A DNA stretch of 64,000 bases from Phytohabitans rumicis (GCF_011764445.1 NZ_BLPG01000001.1:6031001-6095000); one strand, 5' to 3'; counted from the first letter of the stretch, positions 38,497 to 46,303 are shown. Numbers and translations: made by a program. Notes: generated from the letters alone by a model not told the origin.

Positions 38497-39173
38497 TGGG
38501 AGCGGAAGACGCGGCGGTCCATCGGCGGCTGGCGGAGATCGGGCTCAGCGCGGGTGGGCCGTACGGGTTCGCGTTGGCCGGTGGCCACGCCGTCGCCGCG
38601 CATGGCATCTTGCAACGCCCGAGCGAGGACGTTGACCTGTTCGCCGACTGGCAACGCCGAGCGGACTTCCCGGCCGCCGTCGACGAGGTGATCGCCGCGT
38701 ACCGTGGCGCGGGCTACCAGGTTGAGGTCGACCACCGGACGGACACCTTCGTCCGCTTGTACCTCGCCGACCCGGCCGAGCCGAGCACCCAGTACCGGGT
38801 GGAGTTGGTGGCGAACTGGCGGATGCAGCCGCCGGTACAGATGGATATCGGCCCGGTGCTGCACGCCGACGACGTCTTGGCCGGCAAGATGGACGCCCTG
38901 TACAACCGCGCCGCCGCGCGCGACTTCCTCGACATCGACGCGGCGATCACGTCCGGCCGCTTCACCCTCGATCGGTTGTGCGTGCTCGCGGAGACCGTCG
39001 ATGCCGGCTTCGACCGCGCGATGTTCGCCGGCATGCTGCGCTACATCGAGCGCTTCGACGATGAAGAATTCGCTGAGTACGGCCTCACGCCAGCCGAGGT
39101 GGCATTGCTGCGTGCCCGCGTGGATGCCTGGCGTGAGGACCTGACCTCGTCGCAGCCTCCTCCTGGCCAGTAG
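38496..39173 (+). CDS. AbiEii-type nucleotidyltransferase (candidate toxin)
   Basis: A 225-residue protein of the DUF1814/AbiEii nucleotidyltransferase superfamily. The N-terminal GFALAGGHAVAAHG and SEDVDLFAD form the G-G...D-x-D metal and nucleotide site. HADDVLAGKMDALYNRAAARDFLDIDAA matches the conserved Lys and Arg-Asp-x-x-Asp region of the family. AbiEii proteins transfer nucleotides to RNA targets and cause abortive infection or growth arrest; here the target is unknown. Start GTG overlaps the preceding stop. A hairpin at 39177-39197 follows. Confidence 0.85.
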   Translation: MGAEDAAVHRRLAEIGLSAGGPYGFALAGGHAVAAHGILQRPSEDVDLFADWQRRADFPAAVDEVIAAYRGAGYQVEVDHRTDTFVRLYLADPAEPSTQYRVELVANWRMQPPVQMDIGPVLHADDVLAGKMDALYNRAAARDFLDIDAAITSGRFTLDRLCVLAETVDAGFDRAMFAGMLRYIERFDDEEFAEYGLTPAEVALLRARVDAWREDLTSSQPPPGQ

Positions 39174-39176
39174 TCA

Positions 39177-39197
39177 GCCTGCGAAGCCCTCGCAGGC
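39177..39197. terminator. Hairpin after the AbiEii-like pair
   Basis: GCCTGCGA and TCGCAGGC form perfect 8-bp arms around AGCCC, four bases after the nucleotidyltransferase stop. There is no T-run. Confidence 0.6.
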
Positions 39198-39205
39198 GGT
39201 CCGCT

Positions 39206-39295
39206 GTGTGCGTGACGGTACGCCTCGCGGATTTCGGCGGGGATGCGTCCATCTGAGCTGATGTCCAGGCCGATGGTGCGGGCCCAGGCGCGGAC
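39206..39295 (-). pseudogene. Lsr2 C-terminal domain remnant
   Basis: The minus strand reads VRAWARTIGLDISSDGRI then PAEIREAYRHAH directly after an in-frame TGA. This matches the DNA-binding C-terminal domain of Lsr2 (W-A, G-RIP-E-x-x-x-A-Y). No N-terminal dimerization domain precedes it, so it is a fragment. Confidence 0.65.
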
Positions 39296-39374
39296 CCGTC
39301 AGTGGCGGCCCAGTGATCCGGGAGCCGGTCCAGTTCCCCAAGACGTGGTCTCGGGGAGCTGGACCGGTCCGGAC

Positions 39375-39965
39375 TCAGCCGGACTGCGCGGCCGCCAACC
39401 GCCGGTGCACGCGTCGGGCATGCGAGATGTCGGCCCCGGCGGCCAGGGCCAGCTCGCGATGATCGGGCGTCCGGCCTTCTTCGACGGCGGCGGCAAATGC
39501 CCGCCGCATAGCCTCGACCTTGGTCTCCGGCTCGTCCTGGACGGCTATGGACTCGGCGGACTCGGCCACCGCGACGGTCCGGGCGAGCGCCAGCTTCACC
39601 ATCGCCAGGAACCCGAGCGCCGGCAATGCTGCGGCGAGCCAGCCGATCACCGAGGGCTCCGCCTCGACGACCTGAGCAGCCAGTGACAGGGCGACCGCGC
39701 AGACCAGCACCGTCGAGGCGAACCACACCGGCCGCCCCATCCGATGACGGCGGCGGATCTCCAGGCCCGACGCGATGGACATCAACTCCAAGGTCACCGC
39801 GTCGGCCCAGGCCAGCCACCCCGGCTGGCCGTGCCCCGCCGCCACGTCGTGAACGTGGGTGAAGCTCGCCGCTCCCGCCGCGGTCCCGATGACGAGCATG
39901 ATGGCGACCTGCACCACGCCTTCGAGGCGCTCACCGTACGCAGGTCGCGAGCCGAGAGCGGTCAC
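39375..39965 (-). CDS. DUF2637 membrane protein
   Basis: A 196-residue protein with about four membrane helices (VVQVAIMLVIGTAAGAASF; WLAWADAVTLELMSIASG; WFASTVLVCAVALSLAAQV; VIGWLAAALPALGFLAMV) and a cytoplasmic tail ending in an HTH-like segment (PDHRELALAAGADISHARRVHRRL). DUF2637 proteins are typical of actinobacterial plasmids and integrative elements, where they are thought to serve plasmid spread or maintenance. GTG start overlapping the stop of the small gene upstream (GTGA). A decayed partial copy is at 26273-26689. Confidence 0.88.
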   Translation of the reverse strand: MTALGSRPAYGERLEGVVQVAIMLVIGTAAGAASFTHVHDVAAGHGQPGWLAWADAVTLELMSIASGLEIRRRHRMGRPVWFASTVLVCAVALSLAAQVVEAEPSVIGWLAAALPALGFLAMVKLALARTVAVAESAESIAVQDEPETKVEAMRRAFAAAVEEGRTPDHRELALAAGADISHARRVHRRLAAAQSG

Positions 39966-40168
39966 CGCGACACCTCCGCGAGCCGGGCTCGCTCGATGAG
40001 ACTGACGACCGTACGCAGGGTGGAGTCGTCGAGAAACCGGACCATCCAGGCGACAATCCGTACATCTTGGCCACCCAACTCAACACCGCGGAGCGCGTCG
40101 CGTAGAGCCATCTCCCGGAGTCGCGGGCCGACGTGTCCGCCGATCGCGAGGTACTCGTGTGCCTTCAT
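39962..40168 (-). CDS. Small protein coupled to DUF2637
   Basis: A 68-residue protein starting at MKAHEYLAIGGHVGPRLREMALRDAL, with GGAGG about nine bases upstream. Its stop overlaps the DUF2637 start. It lies next to attR, transcribed into the element. No family is recognised; the regular hydrophobic pattern suggests a helical protein. Confidence 0.75.
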   Translation of the reverse strand: MKAHEYLAIGGHVGPRLREMALRDALRGVELGGQDVRIVAWMVRFLDDSTLRTVVSLIERARLAEVSR

Positions 40169-40203
40169 AATATGGACCTCCGTCGTTCTGGAGGCCCGAG
40201 CAA

Positions 40204-40225
40204 ATGCTAGGGATCTTGCTAGGGA
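40204..40225 (+). promoter_or_regulatory. Candidate integrase arm-type sites at attR
   Basis: ATGCTAGGGA (40204-40213) and TTGCTAGGGA (40216-40225) repeat the motif found at 5355-5375 in the same orientation. The longer shared word TGCTAGGGATCTTGCT appears at both ends. Confidence 0.65.
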
Positions 40226-40341
40226 ACGGCGCCGTTGCCGTCCGGACGACCCCGGATGGGGCCGGACGGCGATCAATGAAACCGCACGTCACGGCCCTTT
40301 TCCGGGATCAGGCCGACTTAAGATTGATGATCTTAAATGGT

Positions 40342-40384
40342 CTCATAATCCCTCGGTCGCGGGTTCGAGTCCCGCCCGCCCCAC
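40342..40384 (+). other. attR core (copy of tRNA-Met 3' half)
   Basis: Forty-three bases are identical to 5252-5294, from the anticodon loop to one base past the tRNA 3' end. The 5' half of the tRNA is absent here. The antisense strand encodes the last 13 residues and stop of the serine recombinase. Confidence 0.93.
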
Positions 40385-41977
40385 CAACCGCACCATTGTG
40401 CGAACCGGGGACTCTCCTTCGTTGCCCTCGTCTGGGGGCAGCGGGTGCTCCTGCGTGGGGATTCTGAACACGGGTATGACTCCTTGGTCGGTGATCTTGA
40501 TGTCGGCGATGAGGCTCTCGATGGCTGCCTTGCGTTCGCCGTGGGTGCCGACGGTCGTGACTCGATCCAGGTAGGCGCGTAGCCGTTCGATGGTGCCGGG
40601 TGGCGGCGGCGCCGGCTGGGTGTCGAGCTGGTCGGTGACCTCGGCTTGGCGGGCGCGGAGTTGCTCGATGCGGGCGCGGAGTTCCTTGATGCGCGGGCCG
40701 GCGGTGGCGTCGTCCATGGTGCCGTTCTCGAACGCGGCGTGGTACCGGTCGATCGACGTCTCGGCGGTCTTGATCTGGGCGGTGATGGCGTCGAGTTCGG
40801 CGTGCCGGTCGGTGTGGGTGTCGCTGTGTTGGGCGCGGGCGCGTTCGATGATGGCGGCGAGGACGGGTTCGGCGGTGGTGTAGAAGGCGTGGAGGGCTTG
40901 GAGTACGGCTTGGTCGATCTCGTCGGCGGGGATGCGCGGGGCTGGGCAGCCGGCTTTGCCGTAGCGGGTGCGGGAGAAGCAGGTGTAGTAGCGGTATCGG
41001 CGGGTGCGGCCGTTGGCGGAGGTGCCGATGTACTTGTGGCCGCAGTGTGGGCAGGTGAGTAGTCCGGTGAGGTAGTAGTCGGAGTCGCTCATCGCCCGTT
41101 GGGTCTGGGCGTCGCCGCGGGCGGTGGCGATCTGTTGTGCCCGGGCGAAGGTGTCCCGGTCGATCAGGGGCTCGTGGGCGTCGGGGACGTAGACGTCGCG
41201 GTAGGCGATGTCGCCGACGTAGGCGGGGTTGTCGAGGATGCGGTTGATGGTGTAGCCCGCCCAGGGGCTGCCGGTGCGGTTGGGGATGCCTCGGCGGTTG
41301 AGTTCGTCGGCGATGGCGCGGGTGCCGAGCCGGTCGTGGGTGTAGAGGCGGAAGATGTCGCGCAGGATGGGTACCTCGGTGGGGTTGGGGACGAGTCTCT
41401 GGGTTTCGGGGTTGACGAGGTAGCCGTAGGGGCGGGTGCCGCCGGCCCATTTGCCTTTGCTGGCTTTTGTGGTCATGCCGTGTTTCACCCTGTCGATGAT
41501 GACGCTGCGTTCGAATTCGGCGAACATGCCGAGGAGGTGGAGGAAGAGTCGGCCGATTGGGGTGCCGGTGTCGAATTGTTCGGTGGATGAGGCGAATGCG
41601 ACGCCGGCGTTGTCGAGTTGGGCGACGAGGTCGAGTAGGTCGAACAGGCGGCGGGTGAATCGGTCGGTTCGATAGACGATGAGTAGGTCGAATCGTCCGG
41701 CCTTGGCGGCGCGGAGCGCTTTCTGAAGGCCGGGCCGGTCGGCGGTGGCGCCGGAGGCGTCGTCTTCGAAGTCGGCGACGATGACCCAGTTGGGTTGGGC
41801 GTTCACGTACTTGGTGAGGGCGGCGCGTTGGGCGTCGAGGGAGAAGGGTTGGTGTTCGTCGTCGGTGGAGCGGCGGACGTAGATCGCCACTCGCCGGTGT
41901 CCCTGGTCGGGGTCAGGCTGTGGCGTGCGGGCGGGTCGGCCGCGCCGCTTCGGTGGTGTGGTTGGGGTGCCTGCCAT
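40343..41977 (-). CDS. Large serine recombinase
   Basis: A 544-residue large serine integrase starting at MAGTPTTPPKRRG (GGAGG nine bases upstream). The resolvase domain (about 28-180) has catalytic S37 in AIYVRRSTDD and conserved arginines (YRTDRFTRR, GMFAEFERS). The recombinase domain (about 190-300) is followed by a zinc ribbon (CPHCGHKY...C...C) and a coiled coil (about 385-450). The last 13 residues (VGRAGLEPATEGL) and stop are encoded by the antisense of the tRNA-Met 3' copy. The element it belongs to must extend rightward; its other end is not identified. Confidence 0.94.
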   Translation of the reverse strand: MAGTPTTPPKRRGRPARTPQPDPDQGHRRVAIYVRRSTDDEHQPFSLDAQRAALTKYVNAQPNWVIVADFEDDASGATADRPGLQKALRAAKAGRFDLLIVYRTDRFTRRLFDLLDLVAQLDNAGVAFASSTEQFDTGTPIGRLFLHLLGMFAEFERSVIIDRVKHGMTTKASKGKWAGGTRPYGYLVNPETQRLVPNPTEVPILRDIFRLYTHDRLGTRAIADELNRRGIPNRTGSPWAGYTINRILDNPAYVGDIAYRDVYVPDAHEPLIDRDTFARAQQIATARGDAQTQRAMSDSDYYLTGLLTCPHCGHKYIGTSANGRTRRYRYYTCFSRTRYGKAGCPAPRIPADEIDQAVLQALHAFYTTAEPVLAAIIERARAQHSDTHTDRHAELDAITAQIKTAETSIDRYHAAFENGTMDDATAGPRIKELRARIEQLRARQAEVTDQLDTQPAPPPPGTIERLRAYLDRVTTVGTHGERKAAIESLIADIKITDQGVIPVFRIPTQEHPLPPDEGNEGESPVRTMVRLVGRAGLEPATEGL

Positions 41978-42062
41978 CAGGCGGTTCCTCCGTGAGGGTG
42001 AGGGGTGGCCGGGTGGTGGCGGGCGCGGTCGGCCCGCCACCAGATGCTGCGAGGCTCGGGGG

Positions 42063-42323
42063 TCATGTGGCGTCCTCGGGGTGGTCTTGCCAGTAGCGGT
42101 TGAGGAGCACGGCCCAGGCTTCGATCGCGTTGTCGAATTGTTCGGCGGTCATGGGGATGGTGTCGATGCGTACGACTTTGATCGGAGCGGCGGATAACGA
42201 CTTTGTGCTGCGGCTGCCGCAGGTGTTTTTCGCACCACCGGGTTTCTTTCGTTTGGTGGTACCGGGTCGCGGATGGTCAGGATAGCTCCCGACCGGGGTT
42301 TCGTGGTCCGGCTTGTGAGCCAC
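42063..42323 (-). CDS. Small hypothetical protein upstream of the serine recombinase
   Basis: An 86-codon frame: a basic first half and a helical second half (VVRIDTIPMTAEQFDNAIEAWAVLLNRYWQDHP) that looks coding. The GTG start has GGAGG only three bases away, so a later start is possible. It precedes the recombinase by 85 bases in the same direction; it may be a directionality or regulatory factor, which is a guess from position. Confidence 0.55.
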   Translation of the reverse strand: MAHKPDHETPVGSYPDHPRPGTTKRKKPGGAKNTCGSRSTKSLSAAPIKVVRIDTIPMTAEQFDNAIEAWAVLLNRYWQDHPEDAT

Positions 42324-42470
42324 GGTCCTCCGAAATGCATGCGTGATGCCGTCTGGGTTCGGAGTCGTCGGTCCATGCGGTTTCCTTTCTCGTGCTGTCG
42401 TGGCTGAGAGGTCGAATAAGGCGGTTGATAGCGGTCTCCTTTCTTGAGGCGGGGGACGATACCTCCGGTG

Positions 42471-42559
42471 ATCTGTCAGGGGAGGGCCTGTCGCTCTGTC
42501 AGTGCCCGTTCGGATCTGTCACGGCAGTGGCCGGCTTCGGTGACAGACCCCTGACAGAT
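42471..42559. repeat. Cluster of CTGTCA boxes within an inverted repeat
   Basis: ATCTGTCAGGGG (42471-42482) and CCCCTGACAGAT (42548-42559) are perfect 12-bp inverted arms. Between them further CTGTCA or TGACAG words occur near 42496, 42516 and 42541. The cluster lies upstream of the small gene and recombinase and downstream of the replication-relaxation gene. It may be an operator array or an iteron-like origin. Confidence 0.6.
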
Positions 42560-42758
42560 CGACGTGCTTGGCTCGTCGCCAGTCGGCGAGGTATCGTCCG
42601 CCGCCTGGTCTTTGGTGGCGGCCCGTAGCGGCGCTGTCCGCCGCCGTCCGCCGCTGTGCGCCGCGCGGTCCCCGTGCCGGCAGCGTGGTGGCTGGCCGGG
42701 TGTTCGGCCGGGACGTCGGCGCACGTGCGGGCGTGTGGCGCGGTGGTGGTCGGGTCAT
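42519..42758 (-). CDS. Possible small protein coupled to the replication-relaxation gene
   Basis: A 79-codon frame whose ATG overlaps the stop of the preceding gene (ATGA). It is Arg/Pro/Ala-rich for 50 residues, then RYLADWRRAKHVDLSGVC. The coupled start argues for translation, but the composition is also that of a chance frame in GC-rich DNA. Confidence 0.35.
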   Translation of the reverse strand: MTRPPPRHTPARAPTSRPNTRPATTLPARGPRGAQRRTAADSAATGRHQRPGGGRYLADWRRAKHVDLSGVCHRSRPLP

Positions 42759-43648
42759 GTCGCGCCGCCTGGGGCTCGGTCCACGACTAGGCGGGCCAGG
42801 TCGGCCAGCCGTAGCCGCTCTCCGTCACTGTGGACGGCGGTCCATACCGCCTCGGCAGGGGACCGGCCAGTAAGGGCGGCGTGGTCGCGGGCGCCGGTCA
42901 CGGCGATCGCGCCGAGGCGAGTGTCGGCCAGCCAGGCTCGCAGGTTGCGTTCACGGTCGGCGCTGTGCAGCCAGAACAGGACCGGCCACACCTGGCCGAT
43001 GGCGTTGAACAGGTCGTGGTAGCTGTGGAGCTTGTCGACCAGCACGCCGAGTTGTTCGGTGCCGGTGTCGTACTCGACGAAGATCGAGACGGTGACGCCG
43101 TGTTCGACCCAGATGGCGTACCCGTCGGGGCGGATGCGGGGCTGGAAGAAGTGGGTCAACTTGGAGGCGTCGGCTCGCATGAAAGGGCCGACGGTCCGGC
43201 ACGCCGACTCCGGCCACCAAAGGCGCAGCTCGGCGTCGGTGTGGGTGCGGGCGTAGCCAGCCAGGTCGATGAAGAACTGGTTGGTGCCCAACTTGTGAGG
43301 CAGGTTCGCGCGGTTGGTCAGATGCCAGCGACGGCGCCGGGCCGCGTCCTTGCGCGGCAGTTCCTCGCCGCGCTGCGCGGCGACGACCTCGACGCCGAGT
43401 TGCGCCAGCACGTAGTGGTATGGGTAGGAGCCGCCGTCGGGTTTCTGGGGCCGGAACCGGTCTAGCACCCCGAGGGTGATGAGCTTGCGCAGTCGGTCCT
43501 GCGCGTAGTCGGTCGACGGGAACAGGGCGTGGGCGATCTGGAACGAGGTCAGCACACCGTGGTCGGCCAACCAGCCGAGCAGGATGTGGTCTCGGTCGGT
43601 GAGCTGGGACTGCACCCGCAGGACGGGATCACTCATCGGCAGCCCCAT
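42755..43648 (-). CDS. Replication-relaxation family protein
   Basis: A 297-residue protein starting at MGLPMSDPVLRVQSQLTDRD with GGGAGG five bases upstream. The N-terminal winged-helix region (RDHILLGWLADHGVLTSFQIAHALFPSTDYAQDRLRKLITLGVLDRF) is followed by a domain with WHLTNRANLPHKLGTNQFFIDLAGYAR and IFVEYDTGTEQLGVLVDKLHSY. This fits the replication-relaxation family of actinobacterial plasmids and integrative elements. It is presumed to act in element replication or transfer initiation. It is in the same direction as the serine recombinase. Confidence 0.87.
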   Translation of the reverse strand: MGLPMSDPVLRVQSQLTDRDHILLGWLADHGVLTSFQIAHALFPSTDYAQDRLRKLITLGVLDRFRPQKPDGGSYPYHYVLAQLGVEVVAAQRGEELPRKDAARRRRWHLTNRANLPHKLGTNQFFIDLAGYARTHTDAELRLWWPESACRTVGPFMRADASKLTHFFQPRIRPDGYAIWVEHGVTVSIFVEYDTGTEQLGVLVDKLHSYHDLFNAIGQVWPVLFWLHSADRERNLRAWLADTRLGAIAVTGARDHAALTGRSPAEAVWTAVHSDGERLRLADLARLVVDRAPGGAT

Positions 43649-43980
43649 GCGCACCTCCCCCGGGGAGACCCCGAAGACGAAGGGTCTGTGGCACCAGCCG
43701 ATTCACCGCCGATGTCGGCGTTGGCCTGCAGTGACAGAGGAAGGAGCCCTCCGGGTGGGGGTCCGGTTCAAGCAGGAGGTCAACGCGGGCGGCAAGCAGG
43801 ACGCCCGCATGGAGACGGACATGGGATCTGTCAGCGCCGGCCGGCGCTGACGCTCGGGTGGTAGCCGTCGTTGACGGCCACCATCGTGAACAAGCGGTAG
43901 ACAAAGGAACTCCTGAATCAGTTGAGTAGATCTGGATCTGCCGAGGTGTGGGGTTGGAGTCGACGCCCGTGAGTGGGCAG

Positions 43981-44017
43981 GGTCCGCCCTGCCGGGTGAC
44001 GCCCGGCAGGGCGGACC
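43981..44017. terminator. Perfect 16-bp hairpin in the leader
   Basis: GGTCCGCCCTGCCGGG and CCCGGCAGGGCGGACC pair perfectly around TGACG. It is about 330 bases upstream of the replication-relaxation start (minus strand). It could terminate or attenuate minus-strand transcription. Confidence 0.6.
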
Positions 44018-44361
44018 GCAGGTGGGCGGTCAGGTGGTCCACTGTGGAGTTCTCAAGGAACATTGCAGTCCGGGGCGCTGGAGCTGGGTAGGGCGGGCAG
44101 GGTCCATAGACGCGACCGCAACGAGCACGGTCATCGACGAGGTGGTTTGGATGCGCGGCGGAGGAGCCGGAGCGTTATCGGTTAAGGCGTCCGGCACTGG
44201 CAGGTGCCGTCCGCCCGACGCGAGAAAGTCGCCGCAGCGCGCGTGTGGCGCACGCTCGGCCCGGGCTCAGCTCGCCGGGGAGGGGTCCTTCATCAGCGTC
44301 CTCCTGTCCATGTGGGCCAACCCGGTCGGCGGGCCTTGAACCGGGCCGCGAACCGAAACGA

Positions 44362-44379
44362 GGCGCTCCTTCGAGCGCC
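44362..44379. terminator. Tetraloop hairpin downstream of the XRE operon
   Basis: GGCGCTC and GAGCGCC form perfect arms around CTTC, about 260 bases past the XRE gene stop. It may end the minus-strand transcript of that operon. Confidence 0.4.
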
Positions 44380-44639
44380 CCAGCCTCACTATGGGCCCGG
44401 CGAGAGTTAACCTGCCGCGCGGGGAACTTGCCTCCAGTAAGCGGTAGCCGACCGTCCCAGTCAAGAGAAAATTAGGTCACGACCAGATATCAGAGGTTGA
44501 CGCGATATATCGCCCGTGCTAATAGGCGCCGGTTAGTACCAACCAGTGCTGCGTAGTCCACACAAAGGACAGTGCCAAGTCTCGGCGCGCACACGGACGC
44601 CCGTCGTCAGCGCACCGACCCGAGATCGGCGCCGGGTCG

Positions 44640-45503
44640 TCATGGGTTCGGCGCAGCTTTCTGGAGGTCCTCGATGGCCCGCGTGACCAGCCGGCGGGCA
44701 TCCTCACCGATCGCTGCCTCGGCGAGGAGGTACGACATCGCGCGAGCGTAGGCCGCGGCCTCGTCGCCGTGGTGCATGGTCTCGCCGGTAAAGGTCTCCA
44801 CCACCGCGAGCTCCTCGTCGAAGAGGATGAACCCGTTCTGCGGCGTCGTGGACAGCTCGACGCCGAAGGGGATGATCCCGAACGTGATGTGGGCCAGGCC
44901 AGTCACGCTGAGGAGCCGGTCGAGCTGGGCGAGCATGACATCTCTCGGGCAGAGCAGAAGGCGCAGAGCCGCCTCGGTGATCACGAACTCGAACCGCTTG
45001 GTGGTGTCGTACAGGAGCTGCTGGCGCCGCATCCGCTCCGCGGCGGCGGCGTCGATCTCCTCCGGGTTCGCGCCGTGCAGGCGGGTGCCCTCCGCGATGC
45101 GGCAGCGGGCGTACGCCGCGGTCTGCAGGAGGCCGGGGATGTACACGACTTCGGCGTTGCGGATCACGGTGGCGCGGCGGGCGAGTTCGTCGTAGTTGCG
45201 CTGTATCCCGACCTGGCCGAGGCGGACCTGGTGCTTCCATTCCTGGTGCAGTCCCTGGGCCTCGGCCAGGAGGCCCACGAGCTGCACCGCGACCGCTTCA
45301 GGTGCTTCACAGGCGGTTGCCCAGCTGCTGACGTCCTCGTCGGTCGGCATCTGCTTGCCAGTCTCGATCTTCGAGACCTTGGACTGGGGCCAGCCGAGGC
45401 TGCGGGCCAGTTCGGTGCCGGTCAAACTGGCGGTACGCCGGGTGGCACGCAGCCGCTCGGTGAGACCGCCGGGCCGGTTGAGCCAATCTTCGATCGAGTT
45501 CAC
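44640..45503 (-). CDS. XRE-family regulator with DUF5753
   Basis: A 287-residue protein starting at GTG (VNSIEDWLNRPGGLTERLRATRRTASLTGTELARSLGW), with the HTH at about 15-75 and DUF5753 at about 95-275 (VIRNAEVVYIPGLLQTAAYA...PFGVELSTTPQNGFILFDEELAVVETFTGE). The start overlaps the preceding DUF6879 stop (GTGA). It is last in a three-gene operon with DUF6879 and a small conserved protein. An AT-rich palindrome at 46304-46320 upstream of the operon is a plausible binding site. Confidence 0.9.
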   Translation of the reverse strand: MNSIEDWLNRPGGLTERLRATRRTASLTGTELARSLGWPQSKVSKIETGKQMPTDEDVSSWATACEAPEAVAVQLVGLLAEAQGLHQEWKHQVRLGQVGIQRNYDELARRATVIRNAEVVYIPGLLQTAAYARCRIAEGTRLHGANPEEIDAAAAERMRRQQLLYDTTKRFEFVITEAALRLLLCPRDVMLAQLDRLLSVTGLAHITFGIIPFGVELSTTPQNGFILFDEELAVVETFTGETMHHGDEAAAYARAMSYLLAEAAIGEDARRLVTRAIEDLQKAAPNP

Positions 45504-46036
45504 GGCGCTGTACGGTGCTCCGTCGCGGGGGTGCTGTGCTGGACCGCGAGATCCCACCACAGGCAGTGCTGGGCGACGGTCTCTGCCTCGGAGATGATCT
45601 CGCCTCCCAGGGGCTCGCCGTCCGGCGTGAACCGCATCAGCGCTAGCCGCTGCCCGTCGAACAGCCACCAGTCGTCCTGGACGGGCAAGTCGATCTCGAT
45701 GGCGCGGCTGCGGGTGAGGTAGTGGATGGCCTCGCCGGCCTCGATGTTGTACTGGCCGCTCCACATCTCCCACCGCTGGTAATCCGTGGGCGGTTCCTCC
45801 AGCACGCGGACGCGCTCGACCCGGCGGCCCTGCGAGGTGACCGTGCGGATCTGGTCCAGCCAGGCGGCGTAGAACGGGAACTCGGTTACGGGTCGCGGCT
45901 CACCGACCAGGAACTCCTCAAAGGACTCGCGCTCGTCGGTCACCGTGTAGACAGGTTGGACCTCAAGCCGGAACGCGGTGTCAGTGAAGTACCGAAAGAG
46001 GCTGTTGAAGTCCTCGCCGGTGAGCTGCTCGCCCAT
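45500..46036 (-). CDS. DUF6879 family protein
   Basis: A 178-residue protein (MGEQLTGEDFNSLFRYFTDTAFRLEVQPVYTV...GRRVERVRVLEEPPTDYQRWEMWSGQYNIEAGEAIHYL...DDWWLFDGQRLALMRF) matching the DUF6879 pattern. Members are found beside XRE/DUF5753 regulators in actinobacteria, in place of DUF397; the molecular role is unknown. It starts three bases after the small gene upstream and overlaps the XRE start. Confidence 0.85.
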   Translation of the reverse strand: MGEQLTGEDFNSLFRYFTDTAFRLEVQPVYTVTDERESFEEFLVGEPRPVTEFPFYAAWLDQIRTVTSQGRRVERVRVLEEPPTDYQRWEMWSGQYNIEAGEAIHYLTRSRAIEIDLPVQDDWWLFDGQRLALMRFTPDGEPLGGEIISEAETVAQHCLWWDLAVQHSTPATEHRTAP

Positions 46037-46038
46037 GG

Positions 46039-46245
46039 TCAGCGGCTTCCCGCGATGATCCCGGCGATCACGTCGGCCGGCACCTCTACGGCTGTCTCGT
46101 TGTCGGCCAGGTCGCGTAGGTGGGCCTGGGTGTCGTCGTCGACCTTCCAGCCCTGCACGACGTAGTTGCCGTTCTCGGCCCGGTACAACGCCGGACAGTT
46201 GCCCGTCCCGCTGCTGTCCCACTTCCGGATGAACTCCAACTGCAT
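46039..46245 (-). CDS. Small conserved actinobacterial protein
   Basis: A 68-residue protein with GTGNCPALYRAENGNYVVQGWKV then ETAVEVPADVIAGI, a pattern shared by small proteins encoded with XRE/DUF6879 genes. GGGGG lies upstream of the ATG. It is first in the operon. Function unknown. Confidence 0.82.
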   Translation of the reverse strand: MQLEFIRKWDSSGTGNCPALYRAENGNYVVQGWKVDDDTQAHLRDLADNETAVEVPADVIAGIIAGSR

Positions 46246-46303
46246 GGATCCCCCTTGTGCTGCGGGTATTCTGCCTTCTTGAAGTCATGCTCACACGCCA
46301 GTC

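Larger units (their letters stand above)
5252..40384. mobile_element. Integrative and mobilizable element in tRNA-Met
   Basis: The element is bounded by 43-bp identical direct repeats formed from the tRNA-Met 3' half (5252-5294 and 40342-40384). It carries a tyrosine integrase beside attL, an AlpA-like excisionase, a MobC-like accessory protein and a relaxase. No T4SS, coupling protein or FtsK/Tra gene was seen, so transfer would depend on a helper. Cargo includes NACHT, RHS, AbiEii, XRE and DUF2637 genes. Three IS elements and several remnants lie inside. Confidence 0.88.
43649..44639. promoter_or_regulatory. About 990-base leader/intergenic region with strong hairpins
   Basis: No gene is convincing. 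On the minus strand the region starts the leader of the replication-relaxation gene: TGTTCCTTGAGAACTCC (44049-44065) resembles the TTTGAGAACTC leader element seen ahead of actinobacterial rRNA-type transcripts. A perfect 16-bp hairpin follows at 43981-44017, and another at 44362-44379. Leader control of the downstream gene is inferred. Confidence 0.4.

Noticed and set aside
5252-40384. pSAM2-like AICE
   Set aside because: There is a relaxase and no FtsK-type Tra or RepSA-type gene visible inside; the replication-relaxation gene lies outside the att repeats.
40308-41450. Alternative frame in the serine recombinase region ending in IMRPFKIINLKSA
   Set aside because: It is Pro/Arg/His-rich shadow sequence; the other frame has all recombinase motifs.
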